This document shows positions 1-4,829 of a DNA stretch of 7,475 bases, piece by piece (positions within the stretch are counted from its first letter, which is position 1; each line of letters starts with the position of its first letter). This DNA comes from Planctomycetota bacterium (lineage in GTDB: Bacteria > Planctomycetota > UBA8108 > UBA1146): assembly GCA_002691835.1 (NCBI GenBank), contig NZJA01000117.1:7697-15171 (forward strand), written 5' to 3'. The translations under genes were made by a program, and so were the position numbers. Under the pieces are notes generated by a model, which did not search any database, was not told the origin of the DNA, and saw nothing but the letters and a program-made list of their open reading frames with translations.

Positions 1-126
1 GCGCTCCATGACCCAGCTATCCTTAAGTTGCTGAATATCAATACACCAATGTTTACTATTTTGTTTTTCGCCTATCTCTCTTCGGTTATTGTGATTGGAT
101 ATATTTTCTCAAAAGTAATGACCTGA
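1..126 (+). CDS. C-terminal end of a membrane protein (partial, cut by left edge)
   Basis: Frame 1 is open from the first base to a TGA at 124-126 and gives 41 residues. It begins ALHDPAILKLL, continues with a hydrophobic run (TPMFTILFFAYLSSVIVIGY, a single membrane-spanning helix) and ends with the short tail IFSKVMT. The hydrophobic helix followed by a lysine-bearing tail is typical of the last transmembrane segment of an integral membrane protein. The start lies outside the window, so the family cannot be named. No T-run terminator is obvious directly after the stop. That the frame is coding is inferred from its composition, not from homology. Confidence 0.55.
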   Translation, partial: ALHDPAILKLLNINTPMFTILFFAYLSSVIVIGYIFSKVMT

Positions 127-135
127 AGCAAGCTG

Positions 136-273
136 ATGACATGGCATGAAAAGTTAAAGACTTACTCTAGTTTAGAGGATTACTTGAAACGTAGGTTGAC
201 TGCTCTTAACCTTGTGATGCAGCAAAGCTGGGTGAGATTGGTCGACGGATCGGGTGAACTGAATGGTTGTTGA
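136..273 (+). CDS. possible small hypothetical protein, 45 aa
   Basis: An ATG ten bases after the stop of the preceding partial gene opens a 45-residue frame beginning MTWHEKLKTYSSLEDYLKRR and ending SGELNGC. It is charged and probably soluble, with a helical N-terminal half and no membrane segment or recognisable motif. There is no clear Shine-Dalgarno sequence. The close spacing suggests co-transcription with the upstream membrane protein. The frame is short enough to be chance, and I do not recognise a family. Confidence 0.3.
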   Translation: MTWHEKLKTYSSLEDYLKRRLTALNLVMQQSWVRLVDGSGELNGC

Positions 274-285
274 CATCAGATCGAA

Positions 286-552
286 TCAAGCTTCAGCGTA
301 TTGACGGCAGAACTCTTCTAACACCGCAAGAAATTCCGATTCCTCTGGTGGATCATCAAACCGTGTAGCGCATTGCACACAAAACCTGATCCAGGTATTG
401 GCTGGTGTATCGCCTGCAGCGATGACCAACGAATAGGCCTTGTCGAATTCGGCACCATCCTTCAGAAGCTCCCCGATGCATTGATAAAGCACCTCCATGC
501 CGTCGACTTGTGGATCAGCGAAAACAGCGCGGATTTTTTGTTTGGTTGCCAT
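286..552 (-). CDS. hypothetical protein, 88 aa
   Basis: The likely protein starts MATKQKIRAVFADPQVDG and has 88 residues. The frame stays open to a further ATG at 618, but those extra 22 residues (MPMPVGRVVQQRLNQRS...) look like translated intergenic DNA, so I prefer the internal start. The sequence is acidic and predicted to be mostly helical. It has two cysteines close together (FCVQCA, about residues 58-62) and another near the C-terminus (EEFCRQYAEA). The spacing of the pair resembles half of a metal site, but no complete zinc motif is present. No signal peptide or membrane helix is seen. Function unknown. It lies downstream of the secreted protein at 632-1000 on the same strand and could share its transcript. 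Confidence 0.55.
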   Translation of the reverse strand: MATKQKIRAVFADPQVDGMEVLYQCIGELLKDGAEFDKAYSLVIAAGDTPANTWIRFCVQCATRFDDPPEESEFLAVLEEFCRQYAEA

Positions 553-631
553 TGATGTGATGCTGAAAGAACGCTGATTAAGCCTTTGCTGGACTACACG
601 GCCAACAGGCATAGGCATTAATTAGCAATGA

Positions 632-1000
632 TCAATAACCTCCGGGCTCACGGGCTGGCTTCTGCCAGAACACGTTCAGGGTGTATTGACCGTCTCGCGT
701 GAAGGAGATGCGCTCTGACTTGTTATCGCGCTGGTAGGTCTTGCCCTGCTCAGCAGCTGGGAAGGCGAACTTGTAATAGTTGAAGTCGTCCACGTAAACG
801 TTTCCTTGGTACTGACTGAAGGTGCAAGAGCCCTCGATCATTGGCACAGCCATGTGCATTCTTTTGACGGTCTCTTCATGCCAAGCCAGGGTGCAATAGG
901 CCTTGGTGCTATCAGCCATAGCGACTGGCGGATCAAATGGCTCACTAACTGCGAAGAGCGCAGCAGCTGATGCAATGCCAGTGAATGTGCTGCGGATCAT
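632..1000 (-). CDS. small secreted hypothetical protein, 122 aa
   Basis: The N-terminus has a signal-peptide layout: basic start (MIRSTF), hydrophobic core (GIASAAALFAV), then a helix-breaking proline stretch and an AMA|D site suggesting cleavage after residue 29. The mature part has two cysteines (about residues 36 and 59) that could form a disulfide in the periplasm or outside. It is rich in Tyr/Phe (YVDDFNYYKFAFPAAEQGK), giving an alternating beta-rich look. Near the C-terminus, ISFTRDGQYTLNVFW reads like consecutive beta strands. There is no catalytic motif and I recognise no family. An upstream ATG at 1019 is out of frame, so 1000 is the natural start. Confidence 0.65.
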   Translation of the reverse strand: MIRSTFTGIASAAALFAVSEPFDPPVAMADSTKAYCTLAWHEETVKRMHMAVPMIEGSCTFSQYQGNVYVDDFNYYKFAFPAAEQGKTYQRDNKSERISFTRDGQYTLNVFWQKPAREPGGY

Positions 1001-1015
1001 TGTTGTGGTTATGAG

Positions 1016-1093
1016 TCATCTAGTCCATGGCCACTGATTGGCGTATCGCCAATAGACCTGGGTATGTATCGCCGCCGTAGCAACTGCTAATCG
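1016..1093 (-). pseudogene. possible fragment of an SNase-type nuclease gene
   Basis: Two overlapping minus-strand frames each resemble a different part of picocyanobacterial thermonuclease-like proteins. One reads ISSCYGGDTYPG, matching the CYGGDT of the better relic at 2101-2292. The other reads QVYWRYANQWPWTR followed by TGA at 1018-1016, which resembles the C-terminal YWxYAxxCxW segment of those proteins, with the usual Cys replaced by Trp. The 18 bases at 1065-1082 match 2167-2184 at 16 positions in inverted orientation. This would be a gene collapsed by an internal deletion so that both ends now overlap out of frame. The family likeness is from memory and the fragment is short. Confidence 0.3.
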
Positions 1094-1129
1094 CGACCAC
1101 CGGCCAGCACAGGGACGACTGTAAACGCC

Positions 1130-1163
1130 ACAAACAAAGACAACCCCGCCGAAGGCAGGGGTT
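1130..1163 (-). terminator. rho-independent terminator for the 1273-1643 unit
   Basis: On the minus strand, AACCCC-T-GCC-TTC-GGC-GGGGTT forms a nine-pair stem with one bulged base and a TTC triloop (1142-1163). It is followed by the T-rich TTGTCTTTGTTT (1141-1130). It lies downstream of the two small minus-strand membrane-protein genes and probably ends their transcript. Confidence 0.7.
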
Positions 1164-1272
1164 CGTGGCTTCTTGTTAGGAGTGTTGCCTAGTTTCCACT
1201 CCGTGAAGAAGCCCTCCTCACGATTCAATCATCCCTCAGAAATTCCACTGAGCAAGGCCCTTTTGCCTGAGT

Positions 1273-1458
1273 TCATTGTTTAATACGACCTATCTCGTAA
1301 CCGACTACCAACCCAATGGCGCCGCCAAGAGTGCCAGCGCTCAGCGAATCGATATTGTCATTATTGAGAGATTTGATCATTGGGAGCAGAAAAGAAGCAG
1401 CAACCAGTGCAACAACGCCTATCAGTACTGCATCTAAATGCGGCTGCTTGCGATTCAC
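1273..1458 (-). CDS. small two-helix membrane protein, 61 aa (GTG start preferred)
   Basis: The convincing part begins VNRKQPHLDAV and has two hydrophobic segments: VLIGVVALVAASFLLPMI (about residues 11-28) and a glycine-rich one, TLGGAIGLVVGYEIG (about 43-57). It ends RIKQ. The frame stays open upstream to an ATG at 1614, but that 5' part is antisense-free overlap with another gene (1503-1643) read in a different frame, so it is not used. Candidate starts are GTG at 1458 (GTGA overlapping a short frame's stop) or a CTG at 1506 that overlaps the upstream TGA by four bases (CTGA, adding an Ala/Lys-rich linker, 77 aa). Function unknown. Probably translationally coupled to the upstream small gene. 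Confidence 0.5.
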   Translation of the reverse strand: MNRKQPHLDAVLIGVVALVAASFLLPMIKSLNNDNIDSLSAGTLGGAIGLVVGYEIGRIKQ

Positions 1459-1502
1459 TCTTGCAATGCGACTTTCTTTTGCGGGTGGCGCAGCTTTTGC
1501 AT

Positions 1503-1643
1503 TCAGCCGCTCTTCATTGCAAGGAATGCACAAACCGAAGCACCTATTAACCAGTACCACTGTCCTGTTTGACCAGTTGCAGCACCAAAGAGTCCGCATC
1601 CAACCCACAGCCAAGCCTTTCTTCGACTTGTTGTCTTGCTCAT
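1503..1643 (-). CDS. small membrane protein, 46 aa
   Basis: This 46-residue frame begins MSKTTSRRKAWLWVGCGLFG and ends CAFLAMKSG. It has a basic N-terminus (RRK) followed by two short hydrophobic, Trp/Gly-rich segments (about residues 11-25 and 29-43) separated by TGQTGQ, a helical-hairpin layout in the membrane with both ends on the cytoplasmic side. An AGG lies eight bases before the ATG as a weak ribosome binding site. The stop overlaps or abuts the start region of the next gene (GGCTGAATG), so the two form a small operon ending at the 1130-1163 terminator. Family not recognised. Confidence 0.6.
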   Translation of the reverse strand: MSKTTSRRKAWLWVGCGLFGAATGQTGQWYWLIGASVCAFLAMKSG

Positions 1644-1716
1644 TGGATTGACCTGACTCGCCTCAAGCTTGCCCAGTAGGTGCCCAGAGCTTGCAAGTGT
1701 TGGTCAGGTTCTGCCC

Positions 1717-1812
1717 CTAATGGAACCACTGAGCCTGCCTCCATGGATCTTGGTATCCAGCAATCATCAGATCATTCAACGCTTCAGTGGTGTTTTGCTT
1801 GTCGTCGCGTTT
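1717..1812 (-). pseudogene. possible gene remnant, 31 codons
   Basis: Between an in-frame TGA (1815-1813) and a TAG (1719-1717) the minus strand encodes KRDDKQNTTEALNDLMIAGY followed by QDPWRQAQWFH. It has the mixed charged and aromatic composition of a real soluble helical protein. There is no good start codon except an internal ATG at 1767 (15 residues) or a TTG. Upstream of the TGA the same frame also looks protein-like (DRVGVTAYKFIQRLFE). This suggests a small gene interrupted by a stop, or a short coding remnant. No family recognised. Confidence 0.3.
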
Positions 1813-2009
1813 TCACTCAAAGAGCCTCTGGATGAACTTGTAGGCGGTAACCCCAACGCGATCGATGTTTGACCTAGCGATTGTGTTAATAATGGATTAC
1901 GCCAAAGAGCTTGACAAAGAGCCCACTGCGCGAGAACAGATAACTGTTTTTTTCAATGAATCGAAAAACATTGCCCACCGAGAGGGGACACTCAGCTTCA
2001 AGACCCAAC

Positions 2010-2075
2010 ATGTCCAAAACAACCAAACAGCAACCAGAATTAATCACCTGGGAAGAACTATTCGGCAAACGCTAA
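2010..2075 (+). CDS. possible micropeptide, 21 aa
   Basis: An ATG at 2010 opens MSKTTKQQPELITWEELF ending GKR and a TAA. The peptide is hydrophilic and amphipathic, with a TWEEL core. It lies just upstream of the SNase relic, and its stop falls in the first copy of a 13-base direct repeat. It could be a short leader, the remnant of a longer gene, or chance. No ribosome binding site is close (AGAGGGG at 1981-1987 is too far). Confidence 0.25.
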   Translation: MSKTTKQQPELITWEELFGKR

Positions 2076-2117
2076 ATATGGTGCCTGAAGGTGATGAGGA
2101 AGTACTAAATATGGTGC
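2072..2117 (+). repeat. 13-base direct repeat (two copies, 33-base period)
   Basis: CTAAATATGGTGC occurs at 2072-2084 and again at 2105-2117, separated by 20 bases. The second copy is the 5' end of the recognisable SNase relic (encoding KYGA in the relic frame). The arrangement looks like a local duplication or slippage scar at the site where the relic's frame and start were lost. Confidence 0.75.
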
Positions 2118-2292
2118 TTACAAGTCAAATGTCATCGCCTCCCTTGCCTCTGTTTTGATTGCCTCCTGCTACGGCGGCGACACCTGTCGCAGCAACACCG
2201 GATAAGCCATCAGACGCATCACGGCAGACCGCCGCTATGGCCGCATCGTGGCTGAGCTGTTTGTGGATGGCTCAACCGTGCAGTGGTCGTGA
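2101..2292 (+). pseudogene. SNase-family (thermonuclease-like) secreted nuclease, degenerate
   Basis: The plus-strand frame starting at 2101 reads TKYGAYKSNVIASLASVLIA, then SCYGGDTCRSNTG, a TAA (2194-2196), then AIRRITADRRYGRIVAELFV, DGSTVQWS and a TGA (2290-2292). Known SNase-domain proteins have a signal-like hydrophobic segment, a D-G-DT strand near the N-terminus and an R-T-DRYGR-VAELFVDG-NVQ block in the C-terminal half. Both blocks are here in order, but the middle of the domain, including the catalytic Arg/Glu region normally between them, is missing. The C-terminal segment is absent too. There is no in-frame start: TGA TGA precedes the frame, and a nearby ATG (2094) is out of register. 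The product would be inactive. It is decaying DNA of an exported nucleic-acid-degrading enzyme. Family assignment is by recognition of motifs, not by a search. Confidence 0.7.
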
Positions 2293-3524
2293 ATCAAGTT
2301 TTCGGCAATTCTTGATGGCCTGCTTCCAAAGGCGATCATTCGCGCTGGCACATTCCGCACAACTGGGAATTTGAGCAAGATGCGAAGCAGCAAAGGCAAC
2401 CTGAAGGGTTCGGCACCGTTGAGAGCGCTCTTAATGATGCGGTTCTGAACCATGGTCTGGAACCCCTGAATCGTGTGAACGGGCCCCTCCCGCTGCAATT
2501 GCACAGTCGCCAACTGATCTAAACCGATGGATTCCCGTCTCAGCGGTTCTGTCAGCAGATTTGCAGCCGAGATCGCATCCTGAATCGCCACATTGATTCC
2601 TACCCCTCCGATTGGAGACATCACATGGGCAGCATCGCCGATCAGCAGAAGCCCTGGCTGATGCCACGTCTTCACGAAACTGGATTCAACGGATAAAACC
2701 ACAATCTGTTTCCAGGTCTGCAGCACATGCACCCGATCTGCAAGCCAGGGCACGTGGCGACTCAGATCCGTGCGGAAGGCGTCAAGCCCAGCGGCCTTGG
2801 TGGCCGCGAACTGTCCTTTTAAGAGCACATAACCCACCTGCCACTCCTGGGCACGTTCCAGAAGCACAACCAAATGCCCTCCGCCAACATGGAAGCGGAA
2901 CTGATCATGGGGATCGTCTGACCTGCGAGGCACACGAAACCAAAGCACATCCATCGGTGGTGAGGTGCTCTGCAATTCAGCACCGCAGAGACTGCGAACC
3001 TTGGAAAATCGTCCATCTGCTCCCACCGTGAGAGTGGCACGAACCTCATGCAGTGCATGCTGCCGATCCCTGTAGCGCACTCCATGAGTGGAGCCTCTCT
3101 CCTGAATGAGTTCCTCGACCCGAGCCCCCATGACCAGCTCGAAACCGGAATAGCGGCTGGCCTCCCCAGCGATGCATTGAAGAAACTCAACTTGCGGAAG
3201 CACCGCGACAAACGGGTAGCGCGTGTTCAGGCGACGAAAATCGGCCAAATTGGTAACGATTCCCTCAGAACACAGCTGGGCCAACTCCATTCGGCCATGT
3301 GGAATCTCAAGAACACGATCAGCCAGGCCGATCTGATCGAGGGCCTCAAGAATCGCGGGGTGAATCGTGTCTCCACGAAAATCTCGATCGAAGTCGAGCT
3401 GCGACTCCAACACCGTGACCTTGATCCCCTGTCGAGCCAGCAAAAGACCAAACATCAGTCCGGCAGGCCCGCCCCCCACAACGCAGCAATGAGCGATGCG
3501 ATGCTCGATGACGTTGTGACCCAT
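2235..3524 (-). CDS. FAD-dependent monooxygenase, class A (PHBH/UbiH fold)
   Basis: The 429-residue length is normal for single-component flavin aromatic hydroxylases (FAD_binding_3 family). The N-terminal Rossmann motif VVGGGPAGLMFGLLLARQG (residues 15-33) ends in the FAD-ribose acid E40 (TVLES). RGDTIHP (50-56) follows. The DG motif VGADGRFSKVR (167-177) binds FAD and NAD(P)H. GDAAHVMSPIGGVGIN (296-311) is the GD motif contacting the FAD ribose. The end region VPARMIAFGSRP is also typical of the family. The enzyme should be cytosolic, using NAD(P)H and O2 to hydroxylate or epoxidise an unidentified substrate; homologs act on aromatics, quinone precursors, polyketides or carotenoid-like lipids. 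The start at 3524 is set by an in-frame TGA 18 bases upstream. Residues 412-429 are translated antisense to the SNase relic and are probably an acquired tail. No operon partner is adjacent, so the substrate cannot be inferred. Confidence 0.9.
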   Translation of the reverse strand: MGHNVIEHRIAHCCVVGGGPAGLMFGLLLARQGIKVTVLESQLDFDRDFRGDTIHPAILEALDQIGLADRVLEIPHGRMELAQLCSEGIVTNLADFRRLNTRYPFVAVLPQVEFLQCIAGEASRYSGFELVMGARVEELIQERGSTHGVRYRDRQHALHEVRATLTVGADGRFSKVRSLCGAELQSTSPPMDVLWFRVPRRSDDPHDQFRFHVGGGHLVVLLERAQEWQVGYVLLKGQFAATKAAGLDAFRTDLSRHVPWLADRVHVLQTWKQIVVLSVESSFVKTWHQPGLLLIGDAAHVMSPIGGVGINVAIQDAISAANLLTEPLRRESIGLDQLATVQLQREGPVHTIQGFQTMVQNRIIKSALNGAEPFRLPLLLRILLKFPVVRNVPARMIAFGSRPSRIAENLIHDHCTVEPSTNSSATMRP

Positions 3525-3717
3525 GCCAAATCGATCAACTCACAACTGCATCATGAGCCGAAAACTTGCGGTGGAATTTTGCCAATTGCTCAGGTCATCC
3601 GTTGATTCAATGCTGAATCCATCTGCCGAGTCATATTTGGCAAGACCCTCTCAGCCTTCACTCAGGCGCAATGCGTTCTAAACAAGTGAAAATTGAGACG
3701 TCGAAAGCAAGACACCT

Positions 3718-3745
3718 TGGGAGGAGTTAGCACCCTCCCATTTTT
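3718..3745 (+). terminator. intrinsic terminator 1
   Basis: TGGGAGG (3718-3724) pairs perfectly with CCTCCCA (3734-3740) across a nine-base loop and is followed by TTTTT (3741-3745). The stop of a 19-codon plus-strand frame (TAG, 3728-3730) is in the loop. Confidence 0.75.
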
Positions 3746-3879
3746 ATGACCGTCAAACCGTCGTTAAAGATTTGCGGGATTGCGTCTAACTGCGGGTTCA
3801 AGGTCAGCGAACAATCACCCGAGCCATCTTGAAAGTGAGCCAACGCTGGGGAGCAGTGGTTCAAACTCACACCACCAAG

Positions 3880-3906
3880 ACAGAGGATTAAACCCCTCTG
3901 TTTTTT
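3880..3906 (+). terminator. intrinsic terminator 2
   Basis: ACAGAGG (3880-3886) pairs with CCTCTGT (3895-3901) across an eight-base loop. The T-run 3901-3906 follows and is joined directly to an ATG at 3907. Confidence 0.75.
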
Positions 3907-4004
3907 ATGCCCTTGAACGAAGATGAGTATGTATCACTAGGGACAGAGACGCACTCACACGCTTGTATTGGCGAGGGTCAGGATGTTGGGAGGCATCCTA
4001 TGTT

Positions 4005-4042
4005 GAACGGTCGGCTGCAGGGGCGGGCGTCCGTTCTTTTTT
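4005..4042 (+). terminator. intrinsic terminator 3
   Basis: GAACGG (4005-4010) pairs with CCGTTC (4031-4036). A T-T mismatch and an inner CG/CG pair extend the stem. The sequence between is GC-rich, and TTTTTT (4037-4042) follows directly. Confidence 0.7.
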
Positions 4043-4096
4043 ATGGCTCAACGGCATCACCGCACACAGGTATCGCCTGTATACGGCTCGCCATGA
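4043..4096 (+). CDS. possible micropeptide, 17 aa
   Basis: An ATG placed immediately after the T-run of the third terminator opens MAQRHHRTQVSPVYGSP and stops at TGA 4094-4096, two bases before the next stem-loop. The peptide is basic and His-rich with no membrane segment. A start so close to a T-run leaves no room for a ribosome binding site, which argues against efficient translation. The fit between its stop and the next hairpin is the main reason to note it. Confidence 0.2.
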   Translation: MAQRHHRTQVSPVYGSP

Positions 4097-4124
4097 AAAA
4101 GGCCCCCTTGCGCGGAGGCCTTTC
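4096..4124. terminator. bidirectional stem-loop (terminator 4)
   Basis: AAAGGCC (4098-4104) pairs with GGCCTTT (4117-4123) around a GC-rich 12-base loop. On the minus strand the stem is followed by a good T-run (complement of the A-run at 4096-4100). On the plus strand only TTTCCTTT follows, so it should work better on the minus strand but may serve both. Confidence 0.65.
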
Positions 4125-4223
4125 CTTTGCGGATCCTGCTCAAAGGTCGCTTCAATTAACTTAATACCCTGGTAACGGTTTGTAAAGCCAGTTGGCTAGC
4201 GTCCGCTTGCTCGCGATCTGCAG

Positions 4224-4316
4224 ATGAACCACTCCCCAAATATCGCTTTCTTTGGTGGCACTGTGATCATCGCGATCATGGTCATGTCGGCCTTCGCAAA
4301 CCTGGCAAACGCCTAA
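4224..4316 (+). CDS. small single-helix membrane peptide, 30 aa
   Basis: The frame reads MNHSPNIAFFGGTVIIAIM followed by VMSAFANLANA and TAA. One helix (about residues 8-26) occupies almost the whole peptide, with a short polar N-terminus and small residues at the C-terminus. This resembles the one-helix small subunits of cyanobacterial photosynthetic or respiratory complexes, but it matches none I can name. It could instead be a stand-alone signal-peptide-like product (the C-terminal AFANLANA resembles a cleavage region). No clear Shine-Dalgarno site is present. The minus strand over the same bases is open for 64 codons, but its composition is poor. Confidence 0.5.
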   Translation: MNHSPNIAFFGGTVIIAIMVMSAFANLANA

Positions 4317-4375
4317 GCGAACGCCAGCGTTTTCAGCGGGTTCCTCCCCGAGCAATTGGCGCTGTTGTGCTGCTC

Positions 4376-4404
4376 AAAAAAAAGGGCGGCTTCCCAGACC
4401 ACCC
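4376..4404 (-). terminator. rho-independent terminator of the 4631-5204 unit
   Basis: On the minus strand, GGGTGG (4404-4399) pairs with CCGCCC (4389-4384), with one G-T pair, across a nine-base loop. At least eight T follow (complement of the A-run 4376-4383). It is the strongest terminator in the window and faces the minus-strand genes to its right. Confidence 0.85.
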
Positions 4405-4630
4405 TCTTCTGCGACGCATCACCAAGGACCACCTCCTTGGATGCGGAGACTGTCACGCAGCCTCACGATTTTTTTTGTAGGAATAATTACCTAAACCTCC
4501 TCGAAGTCAGTGGTTCAAAGCAATCGATCCAATGACCGCAAGACCTGCGTTATTGCATTTCCACTGCCCCAAGAGATTCACCCGACATCGACGTTTGAGA
4601 CCTGAAACAGCGAGTTCAGTCGTTGATCCC
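4405..4630. other. 3' untranslated stretch with a long hairpin
   Basis: This lies between the stop of the 49-residue minus-strand gene and its terminator. It contains an inverted repeat at 4417-4444: GCAT(CA)CCAAGGA-ccacc-TCCTTGGATGC, an eleven-pair stem with a two-base bulge and a five-base loop. It also holds a run of eight T on the plus strand at 4470-4477. If transcribed with the minus-strand genes, the hairpin would sit in their 3' UTR. No gene is convincing; an 89-codon minus-strand frame overlapping it is out of register with the real small gene. Confidence 0.5.
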
Positions 4631-4780
4631 TTAGGCGATAAAGCAAACATCACGATCAGAAAAGGGGCGATCTGAAAATGTGGCACCTTTCTCAATCCGC
4701 CATAGCAGTAAAAGCATGCCGACGAAGAGAGTGGCGAATGGCGCGAGATAGGAGAAGAAATCCGGAACAGGCCCAATCAT
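4631..4780 (-). CDS. small membrane protein, 49 aa
   Basis: The frame begins MIGPVPDFFSYLAPFATLFV, continues GMLLLLWRIEKGATFSDRP and ends DRDVCFIA. A single strong hydrophobic helix spans about residues 8-27. It is followed by a basic Trp-Arg flank (WRIEK) and a soluble charged tail, suggesting an N-out, C-in arrangement. GAGG lies directly against the ATG, an unusual spacing for a ribosome binding site. It lies 49 bases after the 124-residue membrane protein on the same strand and before a strong terminator, so the two likely form one unit. An overlapping minus-strand frame (4507-4776) is longer but has unlikely composition. Family not recognised. Confidence 0.5.
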   Translation of the reverse strand: MIGPVPDFFSYLAPFATLFVGMLLLLWRIEKGATFSDRPFSDRDVCFIA

Positions 4781-4829
4781 CCTCAAACGTTTCAACTTTT
4801 TTGCCAATACCCACCTTCACAGCACAATA

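Larger units (their letters stand above)
1644..2100. other. gene-poor stretch with fragments
   Basis: No intact gene is convincing here. On the minus strand, 1717-1812 holds a fragment with protein-like composition (see separate entry). On the plus strand, a frame beginning at 1865 is open for 97 codons, but it runs through the 13-base duplication and into the nuclease relic in a different frame, so it is probably fortuitous. A 21-codon plus-strand frame lies at 2010-2075. No strong stem-loop with a T-run is visible. Confidence 0.5.
3606..4223. other. intergenic stretch with serial stem-loops and tiny frames
   Basis: No long gene is convincing. The plus strand carries four successive stem-loops (3718-3745, 3880-3906, 4005-4042, 4098-4123), the first three followed by a T-run and then immediately ATG. 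Tiny frames lie between them: 3671-3730 (19 aa, MRSKQVKIETSKARHLGRS, its stop inside the first hairpin loop), 3746-3832 (28 aa, begins MTVKPSLKICGIASNCGF) and 4043-4096 (17 aa). The layout fits several short terminated transcripts, either small RNAs or micropeptide mRNAs, but none is identified as a known RNA family. Confidence 0.5.

Noticed and set aside
1016..1228. 70-codon minus-strand frame taken as one gene
   Set aside because: Its N-terminal half is the terminator stem translated (RTPAFGGV), and only the C-terminal end resembles a nuclease fragment.
1865..2158. 97-codon plus-strand open frame
   Set aside because: Its 3' part overlaps the nuclease relic in another frame and the 13-base duplication. 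It has no motif and ends in translated low-complexity (SSPPLPLF).
2612..3605. Several plus- and minus-strand frames within or antisense to the monooxygenase
   Set aside because: All are shadows of a gene with complete family motifs; none has its own motif or start context.
3790..3880. T-arm-like GGTTCAA motifs suggesting a tRNA
   Set aside because: Two GGTTCAA words occur (near 3795 and 3860), but no acceptor stem, D-arm or anticodon arm can be folded around them.
3907..4164. 85-codon plus-strand open frame
   Set aside because: It runs through two terminator hairpins (4005-4042 and 4098-4123), and its translation there is just the hairpin arms. Composition is not protein-like.
4161..4355. 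64-codon minus-strand frame
   Set aside because: It is antisense to the better small membrane peptide at 4224-4316, and its composition (VCEGRHDHDRDDHSATKES) looks like a shadow.
4507..4776. 89-codon minus-strand frame
   Set aside because: It overlaps the 49-residue membrane protein (4631-4780) in another frame. The shorter frame has a clear helix and charged flank, the longer one does not.
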